Below, in pieces: positions 1-11,950 of a stretch of 64,000 bases of DNA; the first letter of the stretch is position 1, and each line of letters opens with the position of its first letter. Location: assembly GCA_016800925.1 (NCBI GenBank), contig JABCPU010000036.1, positions 124,001-188,000 of the forward strand. The letters are read 5' to 3'. The notes beneath the pieces were generated by a model. The model was not told where the DNA came from. It made no database searches and worked only from the letters and a program-made list of their open reading frames with translations. Position numbers and translations under genes: made by a program. This DNA is from Suillus spraguei. Taxonomy: Eukaryota; Basidiomycota; Agaricomycetes; Boletales; Suillaceae.

Positions 1-511
1 TACCATCAACGCCCACGTCTATTAAGCCCGTGCTAACGGTACCCTGAACTGATTCAAAGGGTAAGAGCTTTTTGATAAGGTAGATAATCATGCCATCGAT
101 TACTCGGGAGACCTGCCAAGTACTTAATTCATAGTACCCTTAAGGTCTCAAGCTTGCTGCGGAACCCGTCGGAAATGCCATCATGATTAGACCAAAGATG
201 CAGCTGTCAAGTATTATCATTAGATTCATTACAAGTGTTCACACAACCGAAGGCTCGTGGTGGCACGGCTTTTTCGGTTCCCGATAATCTTCGTAATACC
301 GTTGCACGCTCTTCGTCACATGCATGCTGCCTGCCATAATGAAGTCCACTACTAGTATGAATTATACCTGTACAGAACCGGCCGGTAGACCAGTAATTCG
401 CGACCGCAAAATTATGGTCGGATCTCAGTGTGTCTTCGGTACTTATACCATAGGCTACGACTCGTGCTGCACACCCCACCATCATCCACCCACTCATACA
501 TATTGTTAAAG
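1..511. other. Intergenic, upstream of guanine deaminase
   Basis: No reading frame here resembles a known protein, and I see no RNA gene or repeat. The short frames are compositionally unremarkable and lack matching splice partners. The stretch probably holds the 5' region of the guanine deaminase gene that starts at 512, but I cannot point to a specific promoter element. Confidence 0.5.
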
Positions 512-2380
512 ATGACGACGTACACTGTCTACTATGGTCCAGTCATTAACCCCCAATCAGTCACAGACTACCTAGCTCTTCCCCAGTGTTTAATCTGTGT
601 ATCTCCACAGGGTGACATCGAGTGGGTCGTCGAGGATGTAGAGGACACAAAGCTCAATGATGTCCTCAAGCAGCACGATTGTGCCCTTTCTGACATCACT
701 CTCGTTAGTCTGCAAGACGGGGAATTCCTCATGCCTGGCTTGGTTGATACCCATGCAGTCCGTCCAGCACTTTAACACAGCGTTCCTATCTTGACCCATC
801 TTCCTTGTCTGTAGCATGCTTGCCAAGTCCCTAACCTCGGCGTGTGAGTATTCCAACTCAACCATGTCCGTCCTCTCCTTATGTGCATCTCATTAGCGGT
901 GGAGAGATGGAGCTCTTGCAATGGCTTGACAATTACACGTTCCCGACGGAAGCTAGGTTCAAGGATGTCACATATGCGGAACGTGCTTATCCCGATGTCG
1001 TACGGCGCATAGTCAACTCGGGTGTAAGCGATTATAACGTTCATATTCTCGATCATCATATTTGACGCTGAACTATTAGACAACGACATGCTGTTATTAC
1101 GGTAGCTTACATCTAGAAGCGACCAAGGTTCTAGCCAGGCTCGTTCATGCCGCAGGTAAGTTTACCCTTGTCGCATCCGAACGACTGGCTGAGATGATGG
1201 AACAGGTCAAAGAGCGTTTGTCGGGGTACGTATCATTCCGGAAAGCTATACCGAATTCTAATCGCTTGATTTTGCACACCAGAAATGTAACATGAATTGG
1301 AATTGCCCACCTAACTACATCGAGCCGTCTGTCAAGGAATCTGTGGACACCACTTTGGCTTTACTCAAGTACATCGAAGAGCTACCGAAAGCTGCCTGCG
1401 GCGAGACACTGCTACATCCCATCCTTACCCCGCGTTTCGCCATCTCATGTACCGAGGAACTCTTGACACGTCTCAGCGAAATTGCGCAGAAACACCCAAA
1501 GCTTGCTATCCAGACGCACATTTCAGAGAATAAATCCGAGGTCGAACTGGCTAAAAGCCTGTTCAATACTAACAGTTACGCAGAGGTCTATGACAAGTTT
1601 CATTTACTTCGCAACAATACCGTTTTGGGACACGGCGTCCACCTCACCGAGGATGAAATGGTGCTTATTGCTAAACGTGGTTCGGGGGTGGCTCATTGCC
1701 CGACGAGCAACTTCTATTTGAGCAGTGGCATGGCAAGAGTCGGTATGCTCCTGGATCATGGTGTGAAGGTCAGTATTCCTTTTCCAAATAGTTGATTGCT
1801 ATAATCGTTCGATCAGGTTGGATTGGGCACCGATGTCGCTGGTGGCTACTCCCCATCTATACTCACTGAAATCCAGCACGCCAGCATCGCAGCTAAGATG
1901 CTTGCTATACAAGCCATCGATGACAAGAAGTGCAGGTGCAGCGGGGGCCACTCAGAGTCATCATTAGGTGAACAAGACGGTCATCGTGGTCACATACATC
2001 ATAAGTGTGACTGCGCGTGCGATAAGAAGCAACCTGGACGGTTCACCAATCAAAAACTGTCTATCGCTGCTCTCTTGTACCTCGCTACTCTCGGTGGGGC
2101 GGGGGTCTGCTGTCTACAGGACCGCATCGGTTCGTTCGAGAAGACCAAGGCGTTCGATGCCCTCCTTGTGAGCGTCCGAGAAACCGATACGGGGAACCCT
2201 GCGGTGTGGGGCTACAATCCTGATCGTGACTTGACCCAAGGTGTCACTGCGCAGAGCGCTGACAAGAACTTGATAGAATGGTTAGAACGCTTTTTGTTCT
2301 GTGGAGATGACAGGAATATCAAGAAGGTGATCGTACAAGGAAGGACGATTGGTGGGAGGGATTACCGTTCGCCACAGTAA
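512..2380 (+). CDS. GUD1: Guanine deaminase (amidohydrolase)
   Basis: Guanine deaminase hydrolyses guanine to xanthine and ammonia in purine salvage, probably in the cytosol. The start is the ATG in MTTYTVYYGP. After an N-terminal beta region comes PGLVDTH, where an intron from about 759 to 815 splits the metal-binding HxH motif; splicing gives DTHAHACQVPNLG. Later exons give NYTFPTEARF, the HISEN metal-site motif (about 1519-1533), HGVHLTEDEM, SIAHCP-like VAHCPTSN, and GTDVAGGYSPSILTEIQHAS after the intron ending near 1816. The C-terminal part has LSIAALLYLATLGGA and FDALLVSV. Unusual is a Cys/His-rich insertion (about 1930-2040) between the last two blocks, with CRC, HIHHKCDCAC-type spacing, which the animal enzyme lacks as I remember it. 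Reading frames are intact throughout. Family assignment is firm; exact intron edges are by eye. Confidence 0.93.
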
Positions 2381-2497
2381 ATACCCATTAGTCTGAAACA
2401 AGTTTAAATGTATGATACTATACAACAATCCCGGAGACTTCCTTGTGATGATATATAAGAATAACAACGTATGATAGATAGAGCGGATAATGATATA

Positions 2498-3950
2498 TCA
2501 TCCGTCCTTGTCCTTGTAATCGCCAAATTCCCACTTAAAACAGTCCTATGAACGAGGTGTCAGAGAAATGAAATATAATCAAAGTACTCCCAAAATACTA
2601 ACCACACAGTCCTCTTCTTCACGGGCGACAGGTACATCCCACTCATTCCCGTCTTCATCCGGCCAACCGTCCTCCAGGTCCAAAACTTCCAAAATGACTT
2701 CCTTGATGACATGCTTACGCAAATCAACATGCCACCCTAGTTTCTGGACAGTATCATACACGATGCTTTTCCCCAAATGACATCTCGTTTCAAGAGCATA
2801 CCCAGCCTGAGTGCATGGCGACGCAACACCAGTACATGCTCCCTGAGGTATCGGATCGGCATTATGGTATACATGCGTGATAGGCACCGGAGGTCGCGAT
2901 GAATTTCCAATGGGGGGTGGAAGTGGGAGGTGAAGACGATTCGCTGCCATCCGTTCACCAGGAGCCTCGAATGCGACAGCTGGCAATCCAAAAGTGGAAC
3001 CAAGGAGAGAAGCGAGACTTCCTCCGAGACTGTGTCCGACGAGCCATATGTCAGCGGAAGGGTACAGAAATATCAGATCTTTCACGAGTTTCTGGATGAT
3101 ACAAAGATATTAGTCTTTGCGGTGGCTGATGCAGATGATCGACTTACGACGCCGGTGGAATAGAAGAGGCTGTCTTCTATGAGTGCTGTGGACAAGCATG
3201 TGTTGTCGCATCGTTGATGTAGGGCTGACCAGGAATAGCAGTCGCAGACTGTCGAGAACACCCATGAAAAATCGACGCGGGCACAACAACATGAGAAGAG
3301 CAGATTATCGTTCAGCTTATCTTTCTTTGATGTGGGTCCCTGAAGCGTGGTTCCTTTGATTGAAAGTACGATTGTAGAATTATCTCTAGAAGTGAAAACG
3401 TGGCCGCGGAATCCGTCTTCGTCGTTATCCCACCCAAATGGAAAGCTCTGGAAGGTCGTTACAGAGCAAGAATGTCGTTAGTGGGAAAACGCACTCACAG
3501 TGTTGACATTCCAGGATGGATCGAGGTCGTACCAGTTCTTGTGGCCCGGAAGTTGGTACGCGTTGGCAGTCATGCGTGCTAATTGTGAGAGGGTATGTCT
3601 GTCTTCTATATCTGGCGCTGAGACTACCACCTGCTCCCATTCTATAGGCTCAGTTTCCGCATGAAGAAGTGACCGCAACCGAGCATGCTCGTGAGCATCG
3701 AGAGATTTCGGACGGTAGACAGTTATTGGCTGAGCCTTTAAAGAGATTGCGGGGGATCGAACGGCGGTGTATATGCAGTGATGAAAGGGATTTGACCATC
3801 GTCTGCAACAGAAAGATTGAATTGTTGGTGGAGATCGAAGTTCACCCGGTTTGGGAAGACAGTTGCGGAGGCGATAACAACTCGAAGAATGTGGAGAAGA
3901 GACGTGATATAAAACAGAGGGTACATGTTACCACCTGATAGCATAACCAT
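2498..3950 (-). CDS. ATG15: Atg15-type phospholipase
   Basis: Atg15 is a membrane-anchored vacuolar lipase that breaks down autophagic bodies and multivesicular-body vesicles. The N-terminal ATG at 3948-3950 is followed by a hydrophobic anchor ([19 protein letters not shown]). Later exons read [38 protein letters not shown] and [11 protein letters not shown]. The lipase core is [18 protein letters not shown], whose GHSLGG holds the nucleophile serine, followed by [14 protein letters not shown] and [18 protein letters not shown], where Asp is a likely catalytic residue. [15 protein letters not shown] carries the histidine region. A small last exon, spliced across about 2550-2610, gives [15 protein letters not shown] and a stop at 2498-2500, matching the usual Cys-rich Atg15 end. 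All family landmarks are present. A decayed relative lies about 3.3 kb away near 7.2-8.0 kb. Confidence 0.94.
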
Positions 3951-4415
3951 CGATATAAATCATCGAGAGGATGGTGAGCACTCAATTATAAGGCATCAAT
4001 TACTGTCCTGCTCATGCCGCAGTGAGAACTTAGGGTATGGGAGCAATCACGTAACCCGGGGGTTAAGTCAAAAGGTCATGGTGGAATTCTAGTAACTTAC
4101 AGCTTAATTGCCAGTGTGCCGTTGCACATACCATCACAGTGCACATCTCGTCCTTCAAGCTTGCTGGGGATACCGCTACTTTAACAACCTATACTATGCA
4201 TGATACTTAGTCGCGATGGAAGATACTTAATTGATTAGCGTTCGAATAAATGTATGTTGCATGTGATGAGAGCAGAGTAGCAGTGGGAACGCAAAATCGT
4301 TCACAAAAGAACATTGATGTTCGCTGAGTCCCCAAAAACCGCATTTACTCTCCATCGTCATAGGCCCAAGGTTACGAGTTTGCTTTTGCCCCTCCCCTTC
4401 CCAATCATCCCTGGA
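3951..4415. other. Intergenic between ATG15 and GID7-like gene
   Basis: About 465 bp with no supported coding sequence. The first 40 bases beyond the ATG15 start (towards 3990) also occur in recognisable form next to the decayed ATG15-like copy near 8000-8040, so this part was included in the duplication and probably holds the ATG15 5' leader. The rest would be the ATG15 promoter and the 3' end of the neighbouring gene. Confidence 0.5.
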
Positions 4416-6270
4416 TCAGACACAGAGACGCCGAACTCGAAGGAGTCCACCCGTGGAAACAGGTGCCTCCCACACACGTATCGTGTTATCGTCCGAACAC
4501 GATGCAAACATGCGCTTATTACGGGGGTTCCAGGCTACGGAATTCACACTTCCCGATCCGTGACCTTCCAATGCCTCTAGAAGTGTACCCGTGTCGCGAT
4601 GCCAAACGTAGACATTGCAATCTGGAAATGCTTTGTTAGTACGAACTAGCAGGGGGCTATGAAGGTCGTTATACCTTCACTCCCACTAATGATGAAGTTG
4701 CCATTGATGCCACCAAAGCAGCTGCGGATCACATGGTGACCCTGTCGTTGCCCAGTGAACTTGTGTGCAAGTCTGGACTCTTCCAAGTCCCACAGATGGA
4801 TCTCCTTTGATGCATAGTCAGTTATATGGTTGAGTTTGGTGTAAGAAAGAGGGCAGTCACATCTGGAGCGTGATTTATTAACGCATGCCGAGAATCCTCG
4901 GAAATATTCACGCTAGTAAGTTCACCTTCCATGTGAACAGATCTGTATGAAAATGTCGATGAACAAACAGCTGAACAAACATGCTTGGAACATACAGCTC
5001 AACCTGTCCCGTCTTGAGATCGTAGATGATCATTCGATTTTCTGGTGAACGCGGCCCCATTGCATTACCGTTGTCATTAGGTGCAGTGTGTGGCGATGCA
5101 TCTCGGACGTTTGCACGAGCCAACGTGGGAGGAGGGTTGTATCCCATCCCAACAGCGACCAGGCGTTTCATGTCAGGAGTCACTGCAGCATCAGTGACAC
5201 GTATGGCTATGTCATGCCATGATTCTCGTAGTTCGCCCTCCATATCCTGTTAAAGATAAGGTGAGGTGCGATAACATGACTTGCAATAAGCATAGTACCC
5301 ATAACAGAATCTTGCGATCAAGGCTACCTGACATAAACCCTGAGCCGTCGGGTAGCCATACCAAGGCAGACACGGTCTCAGCATGATTCTCGAGTGTCTT
5401 TATCAGAACTCCAGTCTACGGCTCATGAGTATCACGAAACAAGATATAAAGAATTTTAAGTTAACCTTTGTATTCCATAGAAAAATGAGGTGATCCGCAG
5501 ACGTAGATAAGATAGAGTCGTCTAGTGACCAAGCCAAACAACCGAGAGGATATGGATGATCGCGCAAGATGAATTCTGCTATACAATCACGAGATGACGG
5601 TTCTGCCTCGAGCTGCGGAGTAAAATTAGCATGGTAAACGTTGCGAGTCAGTTCAGCTAACCCCAATGCGCCAAATAATAGCAGTCTTATCTTTACTTGC
5701 GCTTGCAAGACGATCACCATTATGACTCCAGGCCACGTTCCATACCTCGTCTGAATGGACTTCGAGGATGGTGGTTGTTATTCGAGGGAAGGATTCCTTG
5801 TCGCATGTGTGGTCACTGGACAGTAAGGATGAAGATGGATCCACAGCTGATTTGTGATAGAGGCAGCGATATCGCTGATATTCTCGCGACTGTGTGAGAA
5901 GGGTAGAACAGCGACGTCGGGGAATTATGGTCGAGGAAGGTGTATAATCTGGGAGGCAGGACATCAATGGGTGAACAAAACATAAAGGAGTACAAAGAAA
6001 TATTTCCATTGGGATCTCATACTGACGTTGTAGATCATCAAGAAGCCGTCGCCATGAGGTTCCCGATGCTCCATCCCAAGATGCACGTCGACGTAGATCT
6101 TGTGGGTCTGAACACGTCATCAAGCTAGCGAGGGTTATCACGAATGCACGGTATGAAGATATGTTAAATGGCGCACCTGTATAATATAATTCGTGGAACC
6201 CTTCCTGTGCTAACGCGGTACTGCAAGCCAGAACGTTCCGCAGCACCTGCAGTACAGGTCCAATGATCAC
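4416..6270 (-). CDS. GID7: WD40 protein, Gid7/WDR26-like, N-terminally truncated
   Basis: Gid7/WDR26 is a WD40 subunit of the GID/CTLH ubiquitin ligase. On the minus strand the model starts with the second half of a CTLH domain ([19 protein letters not shown], then RRLLDDLQ). The linker PRRRCSTLL...[11 protein letters not shown] corresponds to the conserved stretch just before the propeller. WD repeats follow: [51 protein letters not shown], a segment with [29 protein letters not shown], and finally [18 protein letters not shown] and [16 protein letters not shown]. The stop is at 4416-4418. I find no LisH domain or first half of CTLH upstream of 6270, where sequence becomes non-coding. The gene may be 5' truncated, or the N-terminal exons are too short for me to recognise. 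It sits beside a decayed ATG15 copy. Confidence 0.85.
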
Positions 6271-7189
6271 TAACCTAACTCTAACGGGAAAGTATTCACT
6301 TACACTGCAGTGTAAAACACCCCAGTTCTCTGTTAGTATTAGTGGAAGAAGTCTGATGTGTTACTAATGCTTACGATTCAGTGATGTTACTTGCCAAAAT
6401 CATCGTCTGCAAGAGTGTCCGATGTCCTGTTATCAGCCCGCCACCATTCGGCTGCTACACCGTAGCGAACAGTGAGCATTGCCTTACCAACATGTCATCC
6501 TCATCAGTATGCATATATAGTGCTACAAACCCAACCCAACCCAACTTGCCTCTCCGTGTTCCTTCATCCTTGCCTTCAATTCCTTGAAAACTTATCTTTG
6601 ATGTAAGTGAGAATGTGTATCAGAGGCTTTTCCTGATGCAATGGTTTTGTAGCATTCAAAGTCAGGTGAAAGTTCCAAAGAATAAGGTGCGAGTTTATGA
6701 ACATCAATCTGTAGTAGTCAAAATGAACTTGTAAGGTTGATGTGCGTGGAAGGAAACCTTTACCTGGTTATTTGTTTTGACCGGGGCATATGTTTGAAAC
6801 AACGAGTCAGTCAAAAATCCAGTGCCCGGAAGACCAGTTGTTCAAGTTTACCGATGACCAAACCCGAAGACAGAGAATCCCTAATGGGACTGTGGTAATT
6901 AATCCAGCGCTGAGGCTTGAACGCATGAGTTTCCGCGAAGACAACTGGGTCTCGAGAGATGGACCCGATGTATTATGATCTGTCAGTCCCATGTAAGTTA
7001 CTTTTATCTTCAAAATTCAACCAATGAAAACTGATTACCGTCACGGTAGTTCCCGCTGAAATACCTGATGGGCCTGATCATTCTCACATCGCACGTAAAA
7101 AAACAAGCTTACTATGTATTGGACTCCTAGCAAGCGCAAGGACGCCGATGGTCAGTCCATGACTAATAATTTCTCAAGCAGCAACGGGG
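6271..7189. other. Gene-poor stretch upstream of truncated GID7
   Basis: About 920 bp without a supported gene. I searched it for the missing LisH/CTLH half of the Gid7 protein and did not find it. Short frames such as 6790-6978 have no recognisable motif or splice partner. A short CCAACCCAACCCAAC run lies near 6530-6545. The stretch may be decayed sequence belonging to the same disturbed segment as the ATG15-like pseudogene downstream. Confidence 0.45.
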
Positions 7190-8045
7190 CAAAGACAGTC
7201 AGCTATCAAGCTGCCCTGCTTCTCCATGATATTCACCAGAGTCTGCCATTCGATTTTGAGCCTGGATGTGAAAACCTGGATCAAAGGCACTGACGTTGTT
7301 TTGGCCGATAATAACGATTTTCCTGATCGAATGATCATGCTGATCAATCCATCCCGCCAGTGAGAGATGGGCTGGCGATGGCACACAGTGGATACCACAA
7401 ACAATGAAACTTTACTTGCGAGGATGTATGAAGAGCCTTGCTACCCCAAGACAAGCTACAGCACCGAGGCCGAGCTGCGTAGGTCAGAAACGTATGAGTC
7501 AAGTAGCGGTTGTAGCATGATTGATACGCGAAGACTGCAGGAGGGAACTCAGTTATCCTCTTCAAACTCTGCCAAATACCCCTGTGCTTTTCATTCCGTA
7601 CTACTGACCCACAGTGGATGTTGGAGGATCACTTACAGTATGTCATAACGCGGATACCAGGCAGCGACGTGCACATGCAACACCATTATCCCAACATCTG
7701 CGTTCGTCGATGTTTACCGAATACTAGGTAGCAATTACAACCGATAGCCATGCAAGGGTATGCCTATCTTCTATACGCCTGGTCCAGAGACTACTGCTTT
7801 CTCCCATTCGATGGGCTCAGTCTCCACGTGATGAATCGACCGATTCGAGTGGTAGACAGCTTAGTATTGGTCAATGGTCAGGACTGGAGACATATCGTAG
7901 GGGTTCGCACGGCAGCGCATATGCAGCGAGGAGGTGGAGTTAGTGAGTTCACCAGCAAGGACACGTGACATGATGAAACATAGGGTACATGTTGCCGCAG
8001 GGATATCATGAGAAATCATCGAGAGGGTGTACTTATGCTATCCTG
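7190..8045 (-). pseudogene. Decayed ATG15-like copy
   Basis: The best-preserved part, about 7755-8045, aligns by eye with the 5' half of ATG15 at 3590-3990. Shared blocks include GGGCTCAGT, GGTAGACAG, ATATGCAG, GGGTACATGTT and AAATCATCGAGAG in the same order and orientation, with roughly 70-75 percent identity and gaps of about 20 and 85 bases. The similarity continues past the start codon into the leader. Further along, 7225-7300 weakly matches the lipase block after GHSLGG, but the nucleophile motif itself is not recognisable. No continuous lipase frame survives. I read this as a degraded duplicate of ATG15 rather than a functional paralogue. The left border is uncertain; only the 7755-8045 part is strong. 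Confidence 0.65.
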
Positions 8046-8162
8046 CAACCTTGGTACACGACATGAATGTTCAAGAAACCACGTGAACCAGGTAATGGGT
8101 TAATCTAGATTCTATATCTGGATCTTGAAATCAGTTGCTACAACTTCACATCTGTACCAAAG

Positions 8163-9281
8163 CTACACAGCGTTCTTAACAATCCATTCCCTAATAAATG
8201 TACTGCTCAATTTTGTCTGCTTCAACATCTCCATGTCCTCATGATCCAGCTTTTCGCTTTCTGAAGAAATAACATCGATAACAAATGTACGGAGGGGAGG
8301 CAATGACTCGGCGGAGCGCTTGTTGTCAACTGTATGAGCGTCAGTAAATCATTCCAGAGAAACGTCCAGATACCTACTTGCTGTTGCGCCGGGGAGAGTC
8401 TCCATGCTAACCACTAGCGCCTGAACATTAGGATCCCAACCAGTAGGACCATACACGTCCCGTAATGGGACAATTTCATATTCAAGGTCAGGACGAAAGA
8501 GTTGCAGGAAAGAGCGTGTTCTTTCCATGCGCACAACCATTGACTCCAAGACATTCTTATTCGATTTATTTTTCAACAACTCGTCATCTCGAGGATAAAT
8601 TTAGTCGCGGGAGCGACGGGTTGCAAGGCATTGCCATACCTGTGACGCCGACAATGACCTTGGCACTGGCTATCCAGGCTGCCATGCTGAGCAGGATTTT
8701 GTGTCCTGCATGCAAGTGATCGAAAGTGCCACCAAGAGCGACAACGGGGTATGATGATGGAGAGGTATCACAGCTAGGCGTGACACCTACGAAATGCTGC
8801 CCGAGTTCAATGGTTCTATCTGGAACGACGAAGACTTGGGGGAGGATCTCAATAGAGTCAGGGAGATGGGGTACAGGAGGGTCTTGGTAGTTACGCCATG
8901 AGGGATGTATACGGAACGAACGGATGAGAGGGACGCACCGCCCTGGATTCGAAAGCACATATTCATACTGTTCCCAAAATTATTTGGGAAACTCTCTGAA
9001 GGGTCTTTTAGCACTACGCTAATGTCCAGCAAGACCTTTCCTAAGTCCTGGGCTGCTTTGGTTGCTTTGACATAGACATATGTCAAGAGCCTTTGGACAT
9101 GACCCCACTGTTTGGCGCGGTTGGATGTCGATTCTACTGTACGAAATAGCTGAGAAATCAAGACAATGACCAAGGTTTCTGTGGTAGCCGCGGTCACAGA
9201 GGCAATTGCTGGGCCCAGATGATGGGGGACGCTGATGTCGTGTAGATGGGCAAACAGGATAGTACGTTTAATACTGCTCAT
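8163..9281 (-). CDS. CAB4: Phosphopantetheine adenylyltransferase (CoA synthesis)
   Basis: The enzyme transfers AMP from ATP to 4'-phosphopantetheine, the penultimate step of coenzyme A synthesis. The start is the ATG at 9279-9281 (MSSIKRTILFAHL). About 160 residues of N-terminal domain precede the nucleotidyltransferase core VVALGGTFDHLHAGHKILL, which contains the HxGH nucleotide-binding motif (HAGH). An intron near 8585-8650 joins VIVGVT to DDELLKNKSNKNVLESM. Then come LEYEIVPLRDVYGPTGWDP and ALVVSMETLPGATA. The final exon, after an intron near 8335-8385, reads SAESLPPLRTFVIDVISS and ends with LSSTFIREWIVKNAV; the SSTxIR block is the second nucleotide-binding signature. No dephospho-CoA kinase domain follows, as expected for the monofunctional fungal enzyme. 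Divergent from the palmitoyltransferase gene. Confidence 0.92.
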
Positions 9282-9681
9282 GCTAGAAATTGCACTCGCA
9301 GGACGCTACGAAGCCTCAATGCCTTGATTGGTTCCAGATCTCATTCATTGGCCAGTGATGGCGAACTCTGATGACACGATCGTGGTCACTTTAAACGTGT
9401 GAAAAATAATTACTACATATTTAAATCAAATGATACAGGTGTGAGAATTAATTTCCTTTTCCAACTCTCACATTGTGCACGACGCATTGTCAGTCTTACT
9501 CAGACAAACGTTGACGTCGACGCTCTCAACGGTCTGCTCGAGTCTTACACCTTCTTTTCTGTATATCGTGCTCACCGTCCTCACAATTTGTAATCTTCCG
9601 AAGGAAATCAATATCGACCAGAGTTGGTACTCTGTAGAGCCACCAGTTAATAACAGCGGACACCTGTTAAATAATATCTCC
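9282..9681. promoter_or_regulatory. Shared divergent 5' region, CAB4 / ERF2
   Basis: About 400 bp separate the start codons of two genes read in opposite directions, so both promoters must lie here. An AT-rich tract occurs near 9400-9435. A frame open from 9475 runs into the ERF2 start but begins with GTG, so I place the start at the ATG at 9682. No specific factor site is claimed. Confidence 0.4.
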
Positions 9682-11950
9682 ATGGCTTCATCACCACGGG
9701 TCTCACTTTCTTTCTCCCCATCTTCCACTGTCAGTAGTCCAAAGAAGCACCGCCCTGCTCACTTACCACTACCGTCGTCAAACTTCAGCGCTGCCCCTGT
9801 ACAGCGCCTCCAGGACAGCGTGCAGGCTCTTCAAAGGTCTGCAAGTTTGGGTTCAAAATCAGCAAGCCCACACAACCGTAATGCCACTAGTCCCAAAAAA
9901 CCAGTTTTTTCGACCCGTGGTTCCCGAGACTATCCCTTGTCATCTCCTCCAACTATTACCACTTTTCAACTACCTCAAGTCCCAATTCCAAGTACAACTC
10001 ATGCAGGTGGCATTCTACCCTCCTCATCATTCTTTCACCCTTCCAGACCAGTTTATTCTCGTCCTTCGTCATCTATATCCTTAACCTCTAATGATATCCT
10101 TCCTAATTTCCATTCGGCTCCACCAGATCAACACCCTTTATCTAACTTGACTATCCATGTCTCTCATGAATCTGACCTGAGGAGCTATGGCGATCCTGTT
10201 TCCATAAGAGACACAAATGGTCAAATATCTAAGCGGCTAAAGCTTAGCCGTGAACCTCTACTTCCCCTCAACAACAAGCAGGTCGTTGCAAGTGCTAGCG
10301 CTCCTGCGCGCAATTCCATGCACTTAGATCCTTCCTACAAGATAACAGGTACAAACAGAATGCGAAACAGCTTTGAACGTGTGTTCCGCGGTCTCAGCTT
10401 CGATAGCATACGAAGATCAAGCAGTAGCCTCGGTCATACTTTGAGCCCCCGCTTATCTTATGCAGAAGAGCACCCACCTTTCCCCTCTGTCGATAACTTA
10501 TCGCCCCCTCCACACGGAATAAAATCTTCTCCGCACCTCATTCGCATTGCTTCTAGCGACTCTCGATCATTCACTCCAACTCCAAACCATGTCTTTATAT
10601 CAGTCCCCCCCGATAATCATGTGCCACTTTCTGCAATGCCCGTTGTACCTATGCAACGCGTATACCAGCGACATCCATCAAATAATCGGTTTTTCTGCAG
10701 CGGCCGGCTCCTTACAGGTGGCGATTCCCCTTGGGCTTTCATTGCGTCTCTTACACTCGTGCTTGGTCTATCTGGCGTCTGGTTTGGAACAACATGTGTA
10801 TGGTATTGGCACAATGCAAGTCCTGCTGTTGCAGCTGTGGGAGCGTACATGACCTTGTTAACTGCATCCTGCATGCTGACTACGGTGCGTAATTACAATC
10901 GTTCGCGACGCCACCGCTCACCCGATAAATTTGAAGGCCTGTCGTGATCCTGGCATCTTACCTCGTAATTTAGACCCGGATCCGCCCTTTCCTCCTGTGT
11001 CGCCCTCAGATGATGATGTCAGGCAACCTTTGCCCCGGGAGCTCAAGGTACGCAATGACAGGTGAGTAATTGCCCTGTAGTGACCCGATGTGTGTGATGA
11101 ACATACATGCTCAGTGTACGTATCAAATACTGCTCAACATGCAAAACATATCGTCCACCTCGCTCTAGTCATTGCAAAATGGTATGTGGTTCTGTCATCT
11201 TCATAATGAACTGTCCCAGAACTTCTGGCAGTGCGATAACTGTGTCGATGGGTGCGATCACCATTGTCAGTGGGTGAACAACTGTGTTGGACGGCGCAAT
11301 TACACCTTTTTCTTTGCGTTCCTAGTGTCTGCTGTAAGTACTTTGAAGCTCTCCGCCCGACCAACACAAGAGTAATATTTCCCAGGTGTTGACGCTCTGC
11401 CTTGTAATATGCACATCCGCCTTACATCTCTATCTCCTTACTCGTCGAGATGGAATCAAATTCAGCGGTGCGTTGAAGGAAGGCGCAGGTAGCGCTGTGG
11501 CATTCTTGTTGGCTATTACTGTTATATGGCCAGTCACAGCCCTCCTTGTCTACCACATGAGGGTGAGCTCCAAATTCTTCGTCCCATACGTAGTGGTTCA
11601 CTCACTGACATTTTTAATGCAGCTATTATTGCTAAATATTACCACTATTGAACAAGTAGGTTGCTGACATCAACGGTCTCTTAGTTTTACTGATAGTGTG
11701 ACTACAGATTAGAAACCAAGCACACAAATCTCTTGTGCCAGGTCCCGCTCCTCCCAACCCATTTTCATATGGGTCATGGCGACACAACCTCATGGAAGTG
11801 TTGTGCCGACCAGCAGGATTTTCATGGCTCGATGCTCATGCTCCTGTTACTGAAGATAAACGGCGGATAAACCCTGGTCTTGAAGACGCTACCCCGAGGT
11901 GGGAAGAGACTGATACTAGAAGAGCCGCGGAAGAAAGTATTGCGATTTGA
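9682..11950 (+). CDS. ERF2: DHHC palmitoyltransferase, Erf2-type
   Basis: Erf2-type enzymes attach palmitate to cysteines, classically of Ras, at the ER or Golgi membrane. The first ~340 residues are Ser/Pro-rich and probably disordered. Two membrane helices follow ([20 protein letters not shown] and [17 protein letters not shown]). After an intron near 10886-10940 the frame reads [20 protein letters not shown]. The catalytic cysteine-rich domain is [20 protein letters not shown], then [20 protein letters not shown], with DHHC intact and [10 protein letters not shown] after it. Two more helices, the second ending LLVYHM, lead to the TTxE motif (LLNITTIEQ) split by an intron near 11656-11708, then [10 protein letters not shown] and [11 protein letters not shown]. 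The protein ends AEESIAI. At least five introns are needed. The ATG at 9682 is the first plausible start. Confidence 0.92.

Noticed and set aside
9475..9681. Longer N-terminus for the ERF2 protein
   Set aside because: The frame opens with GTG and shows no protein-like motif; the first ATG in frame is 9682.
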